Source of the DNA: Mikania micrantha
Taxonomy: Eukaryota; Streptophyta; Magnoliopsida; Asterales; Asteraceae
Length of the DNA: 64,000 bases
Assembly: GCA_009363875.1 (NCBI GenBank)
Contig: CM018687.1
Span: forward strand, 17,050,963-17,114,962
Direction of reading: 5' to 3'
Position numbers and translations under genes: made by a program. How positions within the stretch are numbered: the first letter of the stretch is position 1; the number at the start of each line of letters is the position of its first letter. Positions 11,440 through 24,200 of this stretch are shown here, in pieces. The notes under the pieces are model-generated. The model searched no databases. It had not been told where the DNA came from and was given only the letters and a program-made list of their open reading frames with translations.

Positions 11440-12420
11440 CTTAACAAATCAAACCTAAAACTAACAAATAATAATTACTAAACCCTAATAAACCTTAAAC
11501 TAATCAAACTAATATTAATCTAATAACTAATAAACCTTAAAATAATCAAAACCTTAAACTCGTTATTACCAAACCCTAATAAACCTTAAACTAATCAAAC
11601 TAATATTAAACTAATAACTAATAAACCTTAAAACCTTAAACTCATAATTACTAAACCCTAATAAACCTTAAACTAATCAAATTAATATTAAACTAATTAC
11701 TAATAAACCTTAAAATAATCAAAACCTTAAACTAATAATTACTAAACCCTAATAAACCTTAAACATACTATTATTTAATAAAACCATAAATTTTTAAGAT
11801 TTTATTAGGTTTTGATTATTTTAAGGTTTATTAGTAATTAGTTTGATATTATTTTGATTAGTTTAAGGTTTATTAGGGTTTAGTAATTATTAGTTTAAGG
11901 TTTTAAGATTTATTAGTAATAGTTTAATATTATTTTGATTAGTTTAAGGTTTATTAGGGTTTGGTAATTATGAGTTTAAGATTTTAAGATTTATTAGTTA
12001 TTAGATTAATATTGGTTTGATTAGTTTAAGGTTTATTAGGGTTTAGTAATTATGAGTTTAAGGTTTTAATATTTATTAGTTATTAGTTATTTAGTTTAAT
12101 ATTATTTTGATTAGTTTAAGGTTTATTAGGGTTTGGTAATTATGAGTTTAAGGGTTTAAGGTTTATTAGTTATTAGATTAATATTAGTTTGATTAGTTTA
12201 TGGTTTATTAGGGTTTAGTAATTATGAGTTTAAGGTTTTAATATTTATTAGTTATTACTTATTTAGTTTAATATTATTTTGATTAGTTTAAGGTTTATTA
12301 GGGTTTGGTAATTATGAGTTTAAGGTTTTAAGATTTATTAGTTATTAGATTAATATTAGTTTGATTAGTTTAAGGTTTATTAGGGTTTAGTAATTATGAG
12401 TTTAAGGTTTTGATTAAATA
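11440..12420. repeat. Inverted pair of tandem arrays in the hAT element
   Basis: The left arm (about 11440-11790) holds four units marked by aaaccctaataaacctt (ccctaa at 11483, 11574, 11657, 11748). The right arm (about 11810-12420) holds seven units in opposite orientation marked by ttagggttt (11873, 11954, 12036, 12126, 12208, 12298, 12380). In the right arm the base after ttagggttt alternates A,G,A,G,A,G,A and every second unit is 172 bp apart. The arms can pair over more than 300 bp. It lies just beyond the 3' end of the transposase gene. Confidence 0.85.
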
Positions 12421-12531
12421 AAATTAAACGAACTTTATTAAGTAAGGATTTCAAATAGCATATTTCATTAAAATAAATTAATTACACAAGCTTTAAAGTT
12501 ACAAAATTAAATAAAAAATCGAAAATAGAAA

Positions 12532-14745
12532 TTAGTCTTCGCTTTGTGCTTTGGATTGTAGTTCCGGACTATTGGTCCGCATCCATTCATCCATTGCTTG
12601 TTCTTCGTCGGAAAGTGGGAAAGTCATTCCTTCCTCAACTTCAATATCGTGTATTGTCTCTTTTATCTCAAGCTCGCCTTCAAGTAGTGTGTGGTCTTGT
12701 ATACGTTCCATTGCATCCAAATGGTCTTTCAAGCAAATGCACATCTCCAATGATGCAGGAGTAAGCCTCATCCTTCGTATCGATAAAACCCTGCCACTAA
12801 GAGAAAAAGCAGACTCCGAAGCTACCGTAGAAGCTTGGACGCTTAGTAAATCACGGGCCATGGCAGATAGAATCGGAGATTGGGTTTCCTTTTGTTTCCA
12901 CCAAGCCAAAATATCAAAGTTTTCAAATTCTTCCGGCGTAAGACCGGAAATCCAATTTGTCCCTAGGTACCTTCCTAGTTCGCTACTTGCGCTAGTACCT
13001 CAGGCTCTTTTAGTTACATTTTGTCTTAAGGTGTTAAATAAATCAAAGTTAACATTTTGGCTTCTACTCGAACTAGAAGCCGCATACATTGTTTGTTGTA
13101 TGTTAGATGTTTCACCATATTTTTGTAAATAATGATCAAACATATTTTGAAAAAATATGTTAAAATTATTTTTAGTGTTTGTTGCAAAGTTTGGGTCTTC
13201 CAAACCCAAAGCACCAACTATTTCATCAATTAATGTTTCAACGCCGGCACCATTGAAACATGGGTTTAATGTCGTCGCACAAGTAAATACGGCCGGCATT
13301 TCTTGAAAGTATTTCAGTAGTTTTATTTTCATTGGAAGTAACATTCACGTATATATCTCATTATTTTCACCTGTCGATGGAAAATCGTTAATTTTTCTTG
13401 TCATTATAAATAATTGTTGAAGAACCAAACAAGACGTGGGATAATAAACTCCCAATAAAGTTGTTGCATTTTTAAAAACTCCAAATAAACTAGTAAATTC
13501 TCCTATGACGTCCCAACATAGGCTATTAAATTTTTTAGCCTTACGTTCTTGCACTAAATTGTTATGAAATCCAAGGTTTCCCTTTGTCGTAAGGCGTTGT
13601 TAAACATACGCCAAGTCGAATTCCATCTTGTTGGTACGTCCCAAGACGAACCTAAAAAGAGGGGGTTCGTATCCTCACATAATTTTTGATATTCCATATA
13701 TCTTCTACGGCTTTTCATAAAAACATCCTTTAACATTTGTTTAAATTTTTCTTTTAACATATTCATTTCAGGAACCGCAAGAGCATCACTCACAACCAAG
13801 TTAATAATGTGAGCAATGCATCTTGTATGAAAAAAAAGCACCGTTACATATCGGTTTATATTTAAGTTTTAATTTTTGAACCGCATTCGTATTATTTGAA
13901 GCGTTATCAAAACTTATTGAAAGTATTTTATCTTGTAAATGGAATGTTTGTATTATTCCATCTAACATGTAAAACAAATTATCCCCCATGTGAGGATACT
14001 GAAACATTTCGAATGCAATCGTACGCTTCATCATTTGCCATGAATCGGGATCAATCCAATGCGCGGTAACGCAAAGGTACGATTCGGGAAAACCGTGAGG
14101 TGTCGACCAAACATCCGTTGTTAGGTTAACACCGGTTTTTAAATTTTGAAAACCTAAAATTAATTCTTGTTTGGCTTGACGCCAACGTTTCAAACAATCA
14201 CGTCTAATGGTAGTTCGACTTACTTGATGATATCGTGGTTATAGCGCCTTTTGAATCATCTTCGTCAAGCGTGGGTTGTCAAAATGATTGAATGGAAAAC
14301 TTTCTTGAATCACCAAGTTCCCCATCATTTCACGAACCATATCGGGATCGAAATTCCAAACCCCGCACTCTTGAGACATTTGTGCTTGATCGTTTGCGGG
14401 ATTATTTTTGACAACAACACAATGCTTCGTCAAATGGCTTCTTAAAGTAGAATTAGATTCCGGTTTAAGAAAAGTACCGCAAGCTTTGCACCGTGCCTTA
14501 TCGACACCGTTCGACATTTCGCATAAGTCGAAATGTTGAAATAGCTCTTTGTTCCTCGTTGTAGTTTTTATTCTAACAACGGTTGGTTCGTTTGAAGTGG
14601 ATGCACCAACACCAACGGAACTATGAGAACTTTGTGAGCTTGCCATGGATGAAATAAAGATTGGATTAAGATTTACGAACGTAATAGAAGAAGAGATTGA
14701 ATCAAGATTGAATCGAGAAGAAGTAGGGGATCGTTTTTTGAGCAT
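12532..14745 (-). pseudogene. hAT transposase (BED finger, RNase H-like core, hATC), broken
   Basis: The likely start is the ATG at 14646 (MASSQSSHSSVG). A BED-type finger follows (CKACG...LRSHLTKHC, near 14500-14430). The catalytic-fold region is recognisable at 14193-13554 (LTTDVWSTPHGF, DKILSISFDNASNN, CIAHIINLVVSDAL, WDVPTRWNSTW). The C-terminal hATC dimerisation domain is at 12840-12700 (STVASESAFSLSGRVL). Damage: in-frame stops near 14240, 13345 and 13008, and frameshifts near 13840 (a T-run) and 13555. The enzyme would cut and join the element's termini in the nucleus. Order and spacing match plant hAT transposases; this copy is inactive. Confidence 0.9.
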
Positions 14746-14904
14746 ATTTGATCGTTTTCGAGTGTTTAAGAAGAAGAGATGTTGTAAGATGTTGTGTGAT
14801 CAAACCAAAACAATCCCCATCTATTTATACTAACGTTTAGGGGCAAAATGGTCCAAAAATTGTTAAAAACGGCTAGAAACGGTAAGAAAAATGGCTAGTT
14901 TTTT

Positions 14905-15165
14905 TTTTGGCCGACCGGTGAACCGGTTAAAAACCGGTTAAACCGATCCCAACGGCTAGTTTTTGCTCCAACGGCTATAACGGCTGGTTTTTTTGAATAC
15001 TCAAACCGGTTAACCGGTTTATAACCGGTCTCAAAAACCGGTTTTGCTTTAACCGGTTTCCCTCCAGAAAGTCTCAACCGGTCCAAAACCGCCGGTTATT
15101 CGAATAGACACAAACCGATACCAAAAACCGGTTCCAAAACCGGTTCGATTCGGGTAACCGGTTTT
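14905..15165. repeat. Right subterminal AACCGGTT array of the hAT element
   Basis: About thirteen CCGG cores, most as AACCGGTT, within 260 bp of the right terminus, mirroring the left array. Confidence 0.75.
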
Positions 15166-16765
15166 TTTGTGCACCACTACCAACAACACCACTGACACCA
15201 ACAACCCCACTATTCAAGAGTTGACCCAGATCATTTCTCAGCAAGTGGTTGTTGTGCTACCAACCTTGGTGACTCATCTCAATCAAGCTGCAAATACGAA
15301 CCCAGTTCGAAACAATGGCAATGGTGGGGGTGCAACTCAAGTCTGCACTTTCAAACACTTTAACTCTTGCAATCCTGCAAAGTTCATTGGTTCTGAAGGA
15401 GTAACGGGGCTGCTCCAATGGTTTGAAAGCATAGAGAGCACGTTTATTCATTCCAATTGTCCTGAGAACCTTAAGGTTCGTTATGCCACCAGTGTCTTTC
15501 ATAAGAGGGCACTCACTTGGTGGAATAGTGAGAAGCAAACTAGGGTTCGGATGCGGCACTTGCTTTGACCTGGTCAGAGGTCAAGCAACTCATGACTGAT
15601 GAATTTTGTCCTCGTAATGAAATGAGGAAACTTGAAGCTGAATTTTGGGAGCTCAAGCAAAAGAGTGGGGAGAACCTTATTTATACAACTCAGCCTACTT
15701 GTGCCTCACATGGTCACTCCTCTGTCTCGGGCAATTGAGAAATATATTGGTGGCCTGCCTATGCAGATTCAAGATACTGCTTTTGGTAGCAAACCTACCA
15801 CCCTTGAAGATGCAATCAGACTTGCTGCAACCTTAAATGATAATCATGTTAAAGATGGTACTTTGACAAGGAAGGGTGCCAAGAAATTTGAATCCAAGCC
15901 AACCTCTAATGAATCTACAAAGGAAGTCAAAGCTGGAACTCCAAGCACCTCAAAGTTCAACAACCGCAAGCGAAAGAGTCAAAACTTTGTTGTGGTGACC
16001 CCTACTATGCCCCAGAACCAACAAGCACCAAAACCAAACACCAAACCATACGTAGGGGCAAGCCCATTCTGCAACACTTGTAGGTATCATCACCCCACAA
16101 CTCGACCTTGCAGGACTTGCACAAATTTTGGGATGTATGGACATTTTGCCAATTATTGTCGAAATGGACCACTTTTGCAGCAGGGTCAACAAGTCCAACA
16201 GTTAAACCAACAATAGGCTGAACCTGTCAATCCTGCCTTAACCAATGGAAGGGCTTGCTACGAATGTGGCGACCCTAATCACCTTCGAAACCAATGCCCT
16301 TAACTTGTGGGAAATAACCAAAGAGTTGCTCGAGCTAGAACTCTTCTACTAATTGTCCAAGATGCTCAACCAAATCAAGATGTTGAATGATGTATTTCTG
16401 ATCAATGATTGTTATGACATTGTGTTATTTGATTTGAGTGCTAATAAAATTTGTAGTTTTATAACTTCGAGCTATTACTTGGTAGAATACAAACTAGATA
16501 GACCATTTAACAAAGTAATGGTTTACGGTGAATATATCGATAGTAACCATATCATACTTGATTGTATTATGAACTTTAGGGATCGCATCTCATTAATGGA
16601 TCTTGTATCCCCTCAGTTGTGTCCCATAACTCACAAGTAGGGTAAACATGCAAGGCAAATTTCTGTTACGGGTGCACACGGAACGTGAATTTGTAGTACA
16701 TGTAGATCCTATGAATGCGAGACAAAGGACACAATTGATGAATGATTTACTTAAACTCCAATTTT

Positions 16766-17275
16766 GGTTGAAAACTATGAACTATACCTATATGGACAAC
16801 TACATGTAAACTTCAAAGGTGAAACATTTTTATGTTGTGTTGTATTGGTAGGTGATTGGTATGCTTTCAAAGTATTGGTGATGTGGTGGGTTGGCTACGG
16901 TATACCCTATATATAAGCACCAACAAAACATTGGGAGTATAATCAAAAGCTTGACCAATGTTAGGATTCATAGATTCGAGTGTTAACATCAAGGAAACTA
17001 ACCTTAGTCAAAAACTATATGGTTGATAATTATGAACTCTACCTATATGGTGAACTATGGGTAAACATCAAACAAAGTGAAACATTTTATGTTGTGTGGT
17101 ATTGGTAGGCGTTTCGTATGCTTTCAAGGTATTGATGGTGTGGTGGGTTGGCTGTGGTATACCCTATACATAAGCACCAACAGTACATTGGAAGTAGAAC
17201 CGAAAGCTTGATCAATGTTAGGATTGTAGATTTTAGTGTCATCATCAAGAGAACAAATCTTAGTCAGACCTATAA
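16766..17275. repeat. 255-bp tandem duplication in the remains of gypsy 1
   Basis: Two adjacent copies start at 16766 (ggttgaaaactatgaactat) and 17021 (ggttgataattatgaactct), a period of 255 bp with moderate divergence. Each contains tgtggtgggttggct and tataccctata-ataagcacc. No coding frame spans them. Confidence 0.85.
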
Positions 17276-18255
17276 GTTGAATCAATTGATTCTTGCATAC
17301 TAAGACTTGGTGTATATTTATATATACTAAATCAATCAAAGGTCTTAGTAATTTTTATATCGAAATAATTAAACTATCGAAATGAAAAAGAAAAAAAAAC
17401 TTGAAAGACAAATACATTATTTATCTACCTTCAGTTGAAAATTTTCAAATTTCAAACCCCATGTCGAACATCAACATATCAGATTAACAATGATTTAATC
17501 TCTTATATACAATACTAACAATTTACATACATTTAAGAATATAGAAATAACATCATAATACGTTATCTTTGATCAAATTATTTGAGGCCCTTTTTTATTG
17601 ATCGCAAACAAATAAACTTCATACTAAGAACCAAAACATGTTCCACAAGATACGATATTGAAGTTCATGATGTCATCTTTGCCTTAAAGAATTGAATACG
17701 TTCTATTAATGGCATAAATTGTGATATTCATGATCACAATTGTCTTTAACACATCCTTAACATGAATTAACAACGTTGGGGCAAATTATGTAACGATTTC
17801 GATTGCGAGAATCGAATGTTGTAGTGGATGCACACAACCGTAAGAGCTGTATATAAATTCATAGCAATTGAAACTAAATCAATCTACATAACAACATATT
17901 TGTAGTTCAACAAATATATGTGACCTAAGACCATTTGTGTGTCTTGTAGTGTTGAACTTCAACCAGCAACCAAAGTTTGAAGGTTCGCCTTATCTTTTGA
18001 AATCGTAATGATCTTTGATTTCGGTACGTATGCTCAAGTCTCGTTAATCTATTCAACCTTGTACATACGAAAGGTATAAGGATATGCGAGCCCTCTATTG
18101 GTGTTCATTTAGCATCATATCTAATCATGATGCTAGTTTCATGGCTCACTTTTGAGAGTCTCTTCAAGAGTCGTTTGCACGACTTACTATCCTCAAACGT
18201 AGGGTCAAACCAAATGAAAGAATCCAAACTCCGGAAATTTCATTTGAACTAAGCA
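17276..18255 (+). other. Gypsy 1 pol space, decayed or replaced
   Basis: Nearly a kilobase without recognisable pol motifs. The last few codons before the gypsy 2 insertion (GAACTAAGCAACATT, ELSNI) fit the conserved ELSNVH segment of the Tekay integrase tail, which continues at 38796. So this stretch occupies pol space but has lost its domains. Confidence 0.5.
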
Positions 18256-18260
18256 ACATT

Positions 18261-21198
18261 TGTAACACCCCGACCGATGGCGGAAACGTCGGGATGCCAC
18301 GAGGGATGTGTAGATTGTTCATAAGCTCGTGGGCATCTAATTTAAATCATCACATATCAATTAATCAACCAAATTAATTACACAAAAATCATGTTCATCA
18401 TGAATTAGTTACATCAAATACAAAAGAGATTTAGCTATCTAACTAAATTCTAATCTTCAGAATTTCAGTTATTTCGCTAAGTCCAAGAACCTAAGTGATG
18501 ATGTCCCCAAAAGGTGTAGACTATCCTACCCTACCTACTTCTCCTCAGTCCCTGAAAACATGTAAAAATCAAGTGTCAACTACGAAGTAGTTGGTGAGTA
18601 ATCATAAGTTTTTATATTTAAAAATGTTTTACAAATGAGTATAAAAGTTTAATATTTCTTGAGAAAATCCACATGAGCACCTGCGAGATAATCCAACACC
18701 TAACCCAACACACAATCACAAACATAAAATCACATCTATCAAATAATCATATATAATCATAGACAATCAATCACATAACATTCAACCACCCTCAACAATC
18801 AATATTCTCAAATAATATAAGTGACTATACATGAAATCAATGTAATTAACCGGAGTTAAAGACAATGATTCATGGAGTGGAAGCAACCCACGTGACAATA
18901 CATGCAGTCGCTTCAGATGACTGAAGTTAACACTAACGGCTCATGTAGTTTTGATAATCCAAGTGGCAATACGTGTAATCTTTGTCGATGACCGAAGTCA
19001 ACAACAATGTCACACGGAGTTATAATAATCAGTGAAGATCCATAAACAATGATAATCCCATAATGTGAATATCATATTGATAAACAGGTGTCACCCATGT
19101 GTTATCAAAATAATATTTAAAATTGGTATACATGTTCCACCCCCGAGTTTAAAACAAAACAGTTTAAAAGGAGGTTATGAGAACTCACCTGAGTCCTTAG
19201 AATCAGTGTTTGCGTAATATGAGCGCTCGCGTATGTGGAATCCAAAACTCTTCAGCAATCTGTAATTTTCGCGTGTTTCATATTCATAAGTATCTAGGTG
19301 TGTTCATCATTTAGTTTTCATATTCGTTTGTTCTTTTTAGTTATTAATCGTATGACCAATTCAAGTTTATCATCATCTAGGTTAGAATGATGTTTCTTAA
19401 GACTTCCTATTCTCATTATAGTAAGTCTGTCTTACATCAATTTTTTTAGTTCTATAATATCCTAATTTCTTATTGAGAGTACAAAGTCACACATGTGGTA
19501 AATGTAATAAATCTTATACACATGCATGCATCTTATGTGCAAGCATGCATGGGCACTTGGGTTAATCAATATATTTAATTCGTTAACTAATAATTAGGTT
19601 TAAGAAATCAACCTAAGAGATTTTCATAACCCATTTAAGTTAAGTTCAACATAACAATATAATCCTTTTTAAGTTACATGAAATGGTATTTAAGTTATTC
19701 TCATAGAGAGTTCACATTATACATAATCTCTTTAATTTAACATATGTCATTTAAAAGAATGGTGACTATAATTACTCAAGCATGCGTGTTTATATATGTA
19801 TATGTATATAGGTGTTCATGTCCCCACCACTTTATTCTTAATCCTAGTTCCAAGAACATGTAGGTTTTGTCCTCCATGAAAGCAGCGAACCTAAGGCAAG
19901 ATTACCCTTAGGTTCGGCTACTAGAAGAGGTTCGGCCTCAAAGGTTCGTGGCTAGGCTTTCACTAGATCAAGGGTTCGGCCAACTAGAGGAAAGGTTCGG
20001 CTGTTGTGTGTTGACCTAATAGGGTTCGCTGTAATGGGTTCGTGGATAATGTTTTTGCACAGCTAAGGTTCGCAGCTCCCTTCGTGTTCGCTGGCCCTTG
20101 GTTCGCCTGACAAAAGAGGTTCGCATGTTCGTGGGTTCGTGGGGTTAGGTTCGCCTAGGCCAAGGTTCAGCCACCCTAGTTCCCGCCCATTAGGTTCGTG
20201 AGGCCAGGGTTCGGCCCACCTGGTTCGTGGCTACCTGCAATTTGTTACTATTCATCGGCATCACCAACATGTTCTAGCGATAACAGACGGTCACACCCAT
20301 CGATTCTATCCTATGCATGCTCGATTCAATGAAATAACTTAGTAATAATCTACTTCCAACACAAAAATATAACCGGTTATTATTCTTACAAAAACCATAA
20401 AGTAAAGTGCTCGATTTACCTTCGAATCGTGTCCAAAAACTAGATTTCTTCGTATCTTCTCGTTCCCCTTGATCACACGGTCGTTTAGGCTCCAAGATCT
20501 CTTGAATCGGTTGAGCAACGAGTGAAAGAAGCTAGAGAGAAGTTTTAGAGAAAGAAGCGACGGATTTGAGTTTAGAGAGAGAGAGGGTTTGTGAGAAATG
20601 AGGGGGAAGAAGGAGTGCTTCTTCCTTTTATCGCGTATCGTCCCCCGCGTGCTCGGTCTCGTTTTTATCGCGATATTATTTTAGAAACGCTCGGTTTTGC
20701 TCGTAATATATATTTAAAACATAAGTCGTTTAAATAATTATATTTCGTTACAATAAAATGATTTAAATAAAATCGTTTAAATAAAATGTTTCCTTTTATT
20801 TTCGTTAAATTAATTATTAAAATAAAACATTTTGTTCGGATTTGTTTTAGGTTGTGATTCTTAATAAACGTTTTTAGTTTCCATTTATTAATTTAATATC
20901 GTTAATTATTATTTTGTTATCACGTCGAAACGCGTTACTTACGTACGTATTCGTAAAGATCGTCACCTTTGCGAATCCGACGCTCGTATCTTATTTCAAT
21001 TCGATTTACAATTTATGGAATATCATTTCAGAACATTATTCCTAATAATTATATTCGTGTGAATCGTCACCCACGCGAATATATTATTAAGTTAATATTT
21101 CTGAAATAACGTTCGCGTTTAAGTTATGTTTGTAACCTCACCGTCGAGTAATTAATTCCAGCCTTTTATTTTCTTCATTATTATAATTTCCCAATCCA
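18261..21198 (-). mobile_element. Gypsy 2 3' LTR, first segment
   Basis: Collinear with 35341-38380 of the right LTR with scattered substitutions and a deletion of about 90 bp in the GGTTCG-rich zone (near 20130). At 21198 the match stops and gypsy 3 sequence begins. The 73-codon minus frame at 20274-20495 is also present in the other LTR (37453-37674) but has no coding signature. Confidence 0.9.
19890..20235. repeat. GGTTCG-rich tract in the left LTR of gypsy 2
   Basis: More than fifteen copies of ggttcg, mostly followed by gc, gg or tgg, at irregular 10-30 bp spacing. The equivalent tract in the right LTR is 36975-37410 and is about 90 bp longer. Confidence 0.7.
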
Positions 21199-21221
21199 CT
21201 AGGTTAGACGGTGCCAACTCC

Positions 21222-24200
21222 ATGTCATGGGCTGACTTCACCCGACTGCTGCAAGAGGAGTACTGTCCTCGTGATGAAATCAGGAAACTGGAAGCCGAAT
21301 TTTGGGTGCTGAAGATGGTGGGCTCTGAGATCGAGCAATACTGTACGCGATTTCACGAGCTGTGTAAGTTATGCCCGGCAATGGTGACGCCGGGATACAA
21401 GAAGATCGAGCAGTTCATCAGTGGGCTACCCAAGCAAATTCAAAGCACGGTGACTGCGTCTGACCTCACCACCATCCAACCGTTGATCCGACTAGCCCAC
21501 AAACTTACTGATCAAGCGGTGGCTCAGGGCAAGCTACCCAAACGAAGTGAACATCTGAAGCCTCAAGAAAGCCACAAGAGGAAGTGGGAACCCAGCCACC
21601 ATCAGTCGCATCAACCTTAACAACAACAGCAAAGGTCTGCACCAGCCCGAGCTTTCACAGCCACCCAACCTGATGAAAAGGGGAAGAGTATATATCAAGG
21701 GAAATACCCTTTGTGCAACCGGTGTTCTTATCATCACTTTGGCCAATGCGAGCGGTATCGTTGCCTAAAGTGTGGGCGACATGGCCAAAGATTGCAGGTC
21801 CAAGTTACCAAACAACAACAGCAACTTCAACCACAATCAGAACAACAATAACAACCAGAACACTCTCAAGGGGTGTTACGAGTGTGGCAAACCAGGACAT
21901 ATGCGGAGGGAGTCCCCGCAACTGAAAAAGGCTGGAGGTGGTGCAGGCAAGGGTCGACCTTTTGTGATTGGCTCGGGGGAAGCCAAGGATGACCCCAACA
22001 TCATAATCGGTACGTTCCTTTTATGCTAGTATATTATTTGATACCGGTGCCGATAGGAGCTTTATATTTAGCGTATTTAGTGAATTACTAGATATTACCC
22101 CAACACCACTAGACTATAAGTATACCGTGGAGTTAGCCGACGGCAAACTGATCGAAACACAACACGTCTTTCGAGGATGCGTCATGGTGTTGGCGAACCA
22201 CGAGCTCGAAATCGACCTGATGCCGGTAACTCTCGGAAGCTTCGATGTGGTCGTTGGAATGGACTGGTTATCCGCAAACCAAGCCGAGATCGTATGCAAC
22301 GAGAAGATCGTATGAGTGACGTTGCAGAACGGAGAACAGATCTCGATTCAGGGGGAACGACGGGGAATACCTCTGAACATCATGTCATGCATGAAGGCAA
22401 CCAAGTACATTCAGAAGGCATACACTGCAATACTAGCTGTCATCACTGAACAACAGAAGAAGGAAAGGAAGATTGAGGACATCATCGTAGTCCGTGATAT
22501 TCCCGAAGTATTTCCCGAGGATCTACCTGGACTACCACCGAAACGACAAGTCGAATTCCAGATAGACCTCACTCCCGGAGTAGCACCGATTGCTAAAGCT
22601 CCATACCGATTAGCACCAACTAAGATGCAGGAACTGTCTAATCAGTTGCAAGAATTGTTAGACAAGGGCTTTATCAGACCGAGCTTCTCACCTGGGGGAG
22701 CACAAGTCCTGTTCGTGAAGAAGAAGGACGGATCATTCCGTATGTGTATCGACTATAGAGAGCTGAACAAGGTGACGATCAAGAATCGATACCCGTTACC
22801 GCGAATAGACGATCTGTTTGACCAACTGCAAGGGTCAAGCTACTATTCTAAGATCGATTTAAGATTGGGTTACCATCAACTAAGGATACAGGAGAATGAT
22901 ATTCCTAAGACAGCCTTTAGAACCCGATACGGACACTACGAATTCTTGGTTATGCCTTTTGGACTGACCAACGCACCAGCTGTATTCATGGATCTCATGA
23001 ATAGAGTGTGCAAGCCTTACCTTGACAAATTCGTAATAGTGTTCATTGACGACATCCTGATTTACTCGAAGAATCAGGAAGAACATGCTGAACATCTAAG
23101 GCTAGTCTTGGAATTATTGAGGAAAGAACAGTGGTACGCGAAATTTTCAAAATGTGATTTTTGGATTCGCGAAGTCCAATTTCTTGGACATGTGGTTAAT
23201 GAGAAGGGAATACACGTAGACCCAGCCAAGATTGAAGCCATTAAGAACTGGGAAGCACCCAAGACTCCAACCGAGGTGCGACAATTCCTAGGTCTGGCCG
23301 GGTACTACAGAAGATTCATTGAAGGATTCTCGAAGATCGCCCAATCACTGACATCCCTAACTCACAAGGACAAGAAGTTCCATTGGGGAGACAAACAGGA
23401 AGCTACTTTCAACTTGTTGAAACAGAAACTATGTACTGCACCCATACTGTCCTTGCCGGAAGGATGCGATGATTTCGTGTTGTATTGTGACGCCTCGAAA
23501 CAGGGACTCGGTTGCGTTTTGATGCAACGCGAGAAGTTCATCGCATACGCATCACGACAACTAAAGATGCATGAGAAGAACTACACAACTCATGACCTTG
23601 AGTTGGGAGCTGTAGTGTTTGCCTTGAAGATCTGGCAAAACTATCTATACGGCACAAAATGCACCATCTTTACTGATCATAAGAGCTTACAACACATATT
23701 CGACCAGAAGGAGTTGAACATGAGACAACGAAGATGGGTTGAACTTATAGGCGATTACGATTGCGCTATCAAGTATCATCCCGACAAAGCAAACGTAGTG
23801 GCCGACGCGTTAAGCCGAAAAGAAACAACGAAACGTGTGCGTGCACTGCAACTCACAATTCATTCCGAATTGCCAAATCAGATTCGAATCGCACAACAAG
23901 AAGCTCTGAAAACTGAAAACCTCACTCTTGAAGCCATGCGTGGCATGGATAAACAAATGAAATAAAAGGATGACGGAGCTTATTATTTAATGGATCGAGT
24001 TTGGATTCCACGATACGGGGGATTGAGAGAAGTAGTGATGGATGAAGCTCACAAGAGCCGGTATTCGGTACATCCAGGTTCCGACAAGATGTATCATGAC
24101 CTGAAAACAACTTACTGGTGGCCGAACATGAAAGCGGAGATAGCACCTTACGTAAGTAAGTGTTTAACATGCTCAAAAGTCAAGGTTGAGTACCAGAAAC

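Larger units (their letters stand above)
11146..15179 (-). mobile_element. hAT transposon, 4034 bp, with 8-bp target duplication
   Basis: Perfect 14-bp terminal inverted repeats TAGTGGTGCACAAA / TTTGTGCACCACTA are bounded by a perfect 8-bp duplication ccaacaac (11138-11145 and 15180-15187). Inside, from the right: a CCGG-rich subterminal zone, a decayed transposase gene on the minus strand, an inverted pair of tandem arrays, and another CCGG-rich zone. The insertion lies within gypsy 1 gag, so it is younger than that element. Perfect ends with a broken transposase mean it could move only if a relative supplied the enzyme (inference). Confidence 0.92.
11092..16655 (+). pseudogene. Gypsy 1 gag and protease remnant, split by the hAT element
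   Basis: ATG 11092 opens MPRILRSNTTNTNT; codon 18 ends at 11145, where the hAT insertion starts. Gag resumes after the element at 15188 (TTDTNNPTIQELTQ) and includes CTFKHFNSCNPAKF, a frameshift near 15560, and EKYIGGLPMQIQDT. Two zinc-knuckle-like segments lie near 16110-16170 and 16255-16300 (CYECGDPNHLRNQC). A stop falls near 16214. The protease (16390-16620) is recognisable as LINDCYDIVLFDLSAN, where the catalytic DSGA has become DLSA, so it is dead. The reverse transcriptase, RNase H and integrase core that should follow were not found. Confidence 0.8.

Noticed and set aside
11440..12420. Interstitial telomere repeat
   Set aside because: ttagggttt occurs once per 81-90 bp unit within longer AT-rich units, not as contiguous TTTAGGG repeats.
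20274..20495. 73-codon minus ORF repeated at 37453-37674
   Set aside because: It is present twice only because it lies in both LTRs of gypsy 2. No motif, no coding bias, and adjacent LTR sequence is equally conserved.
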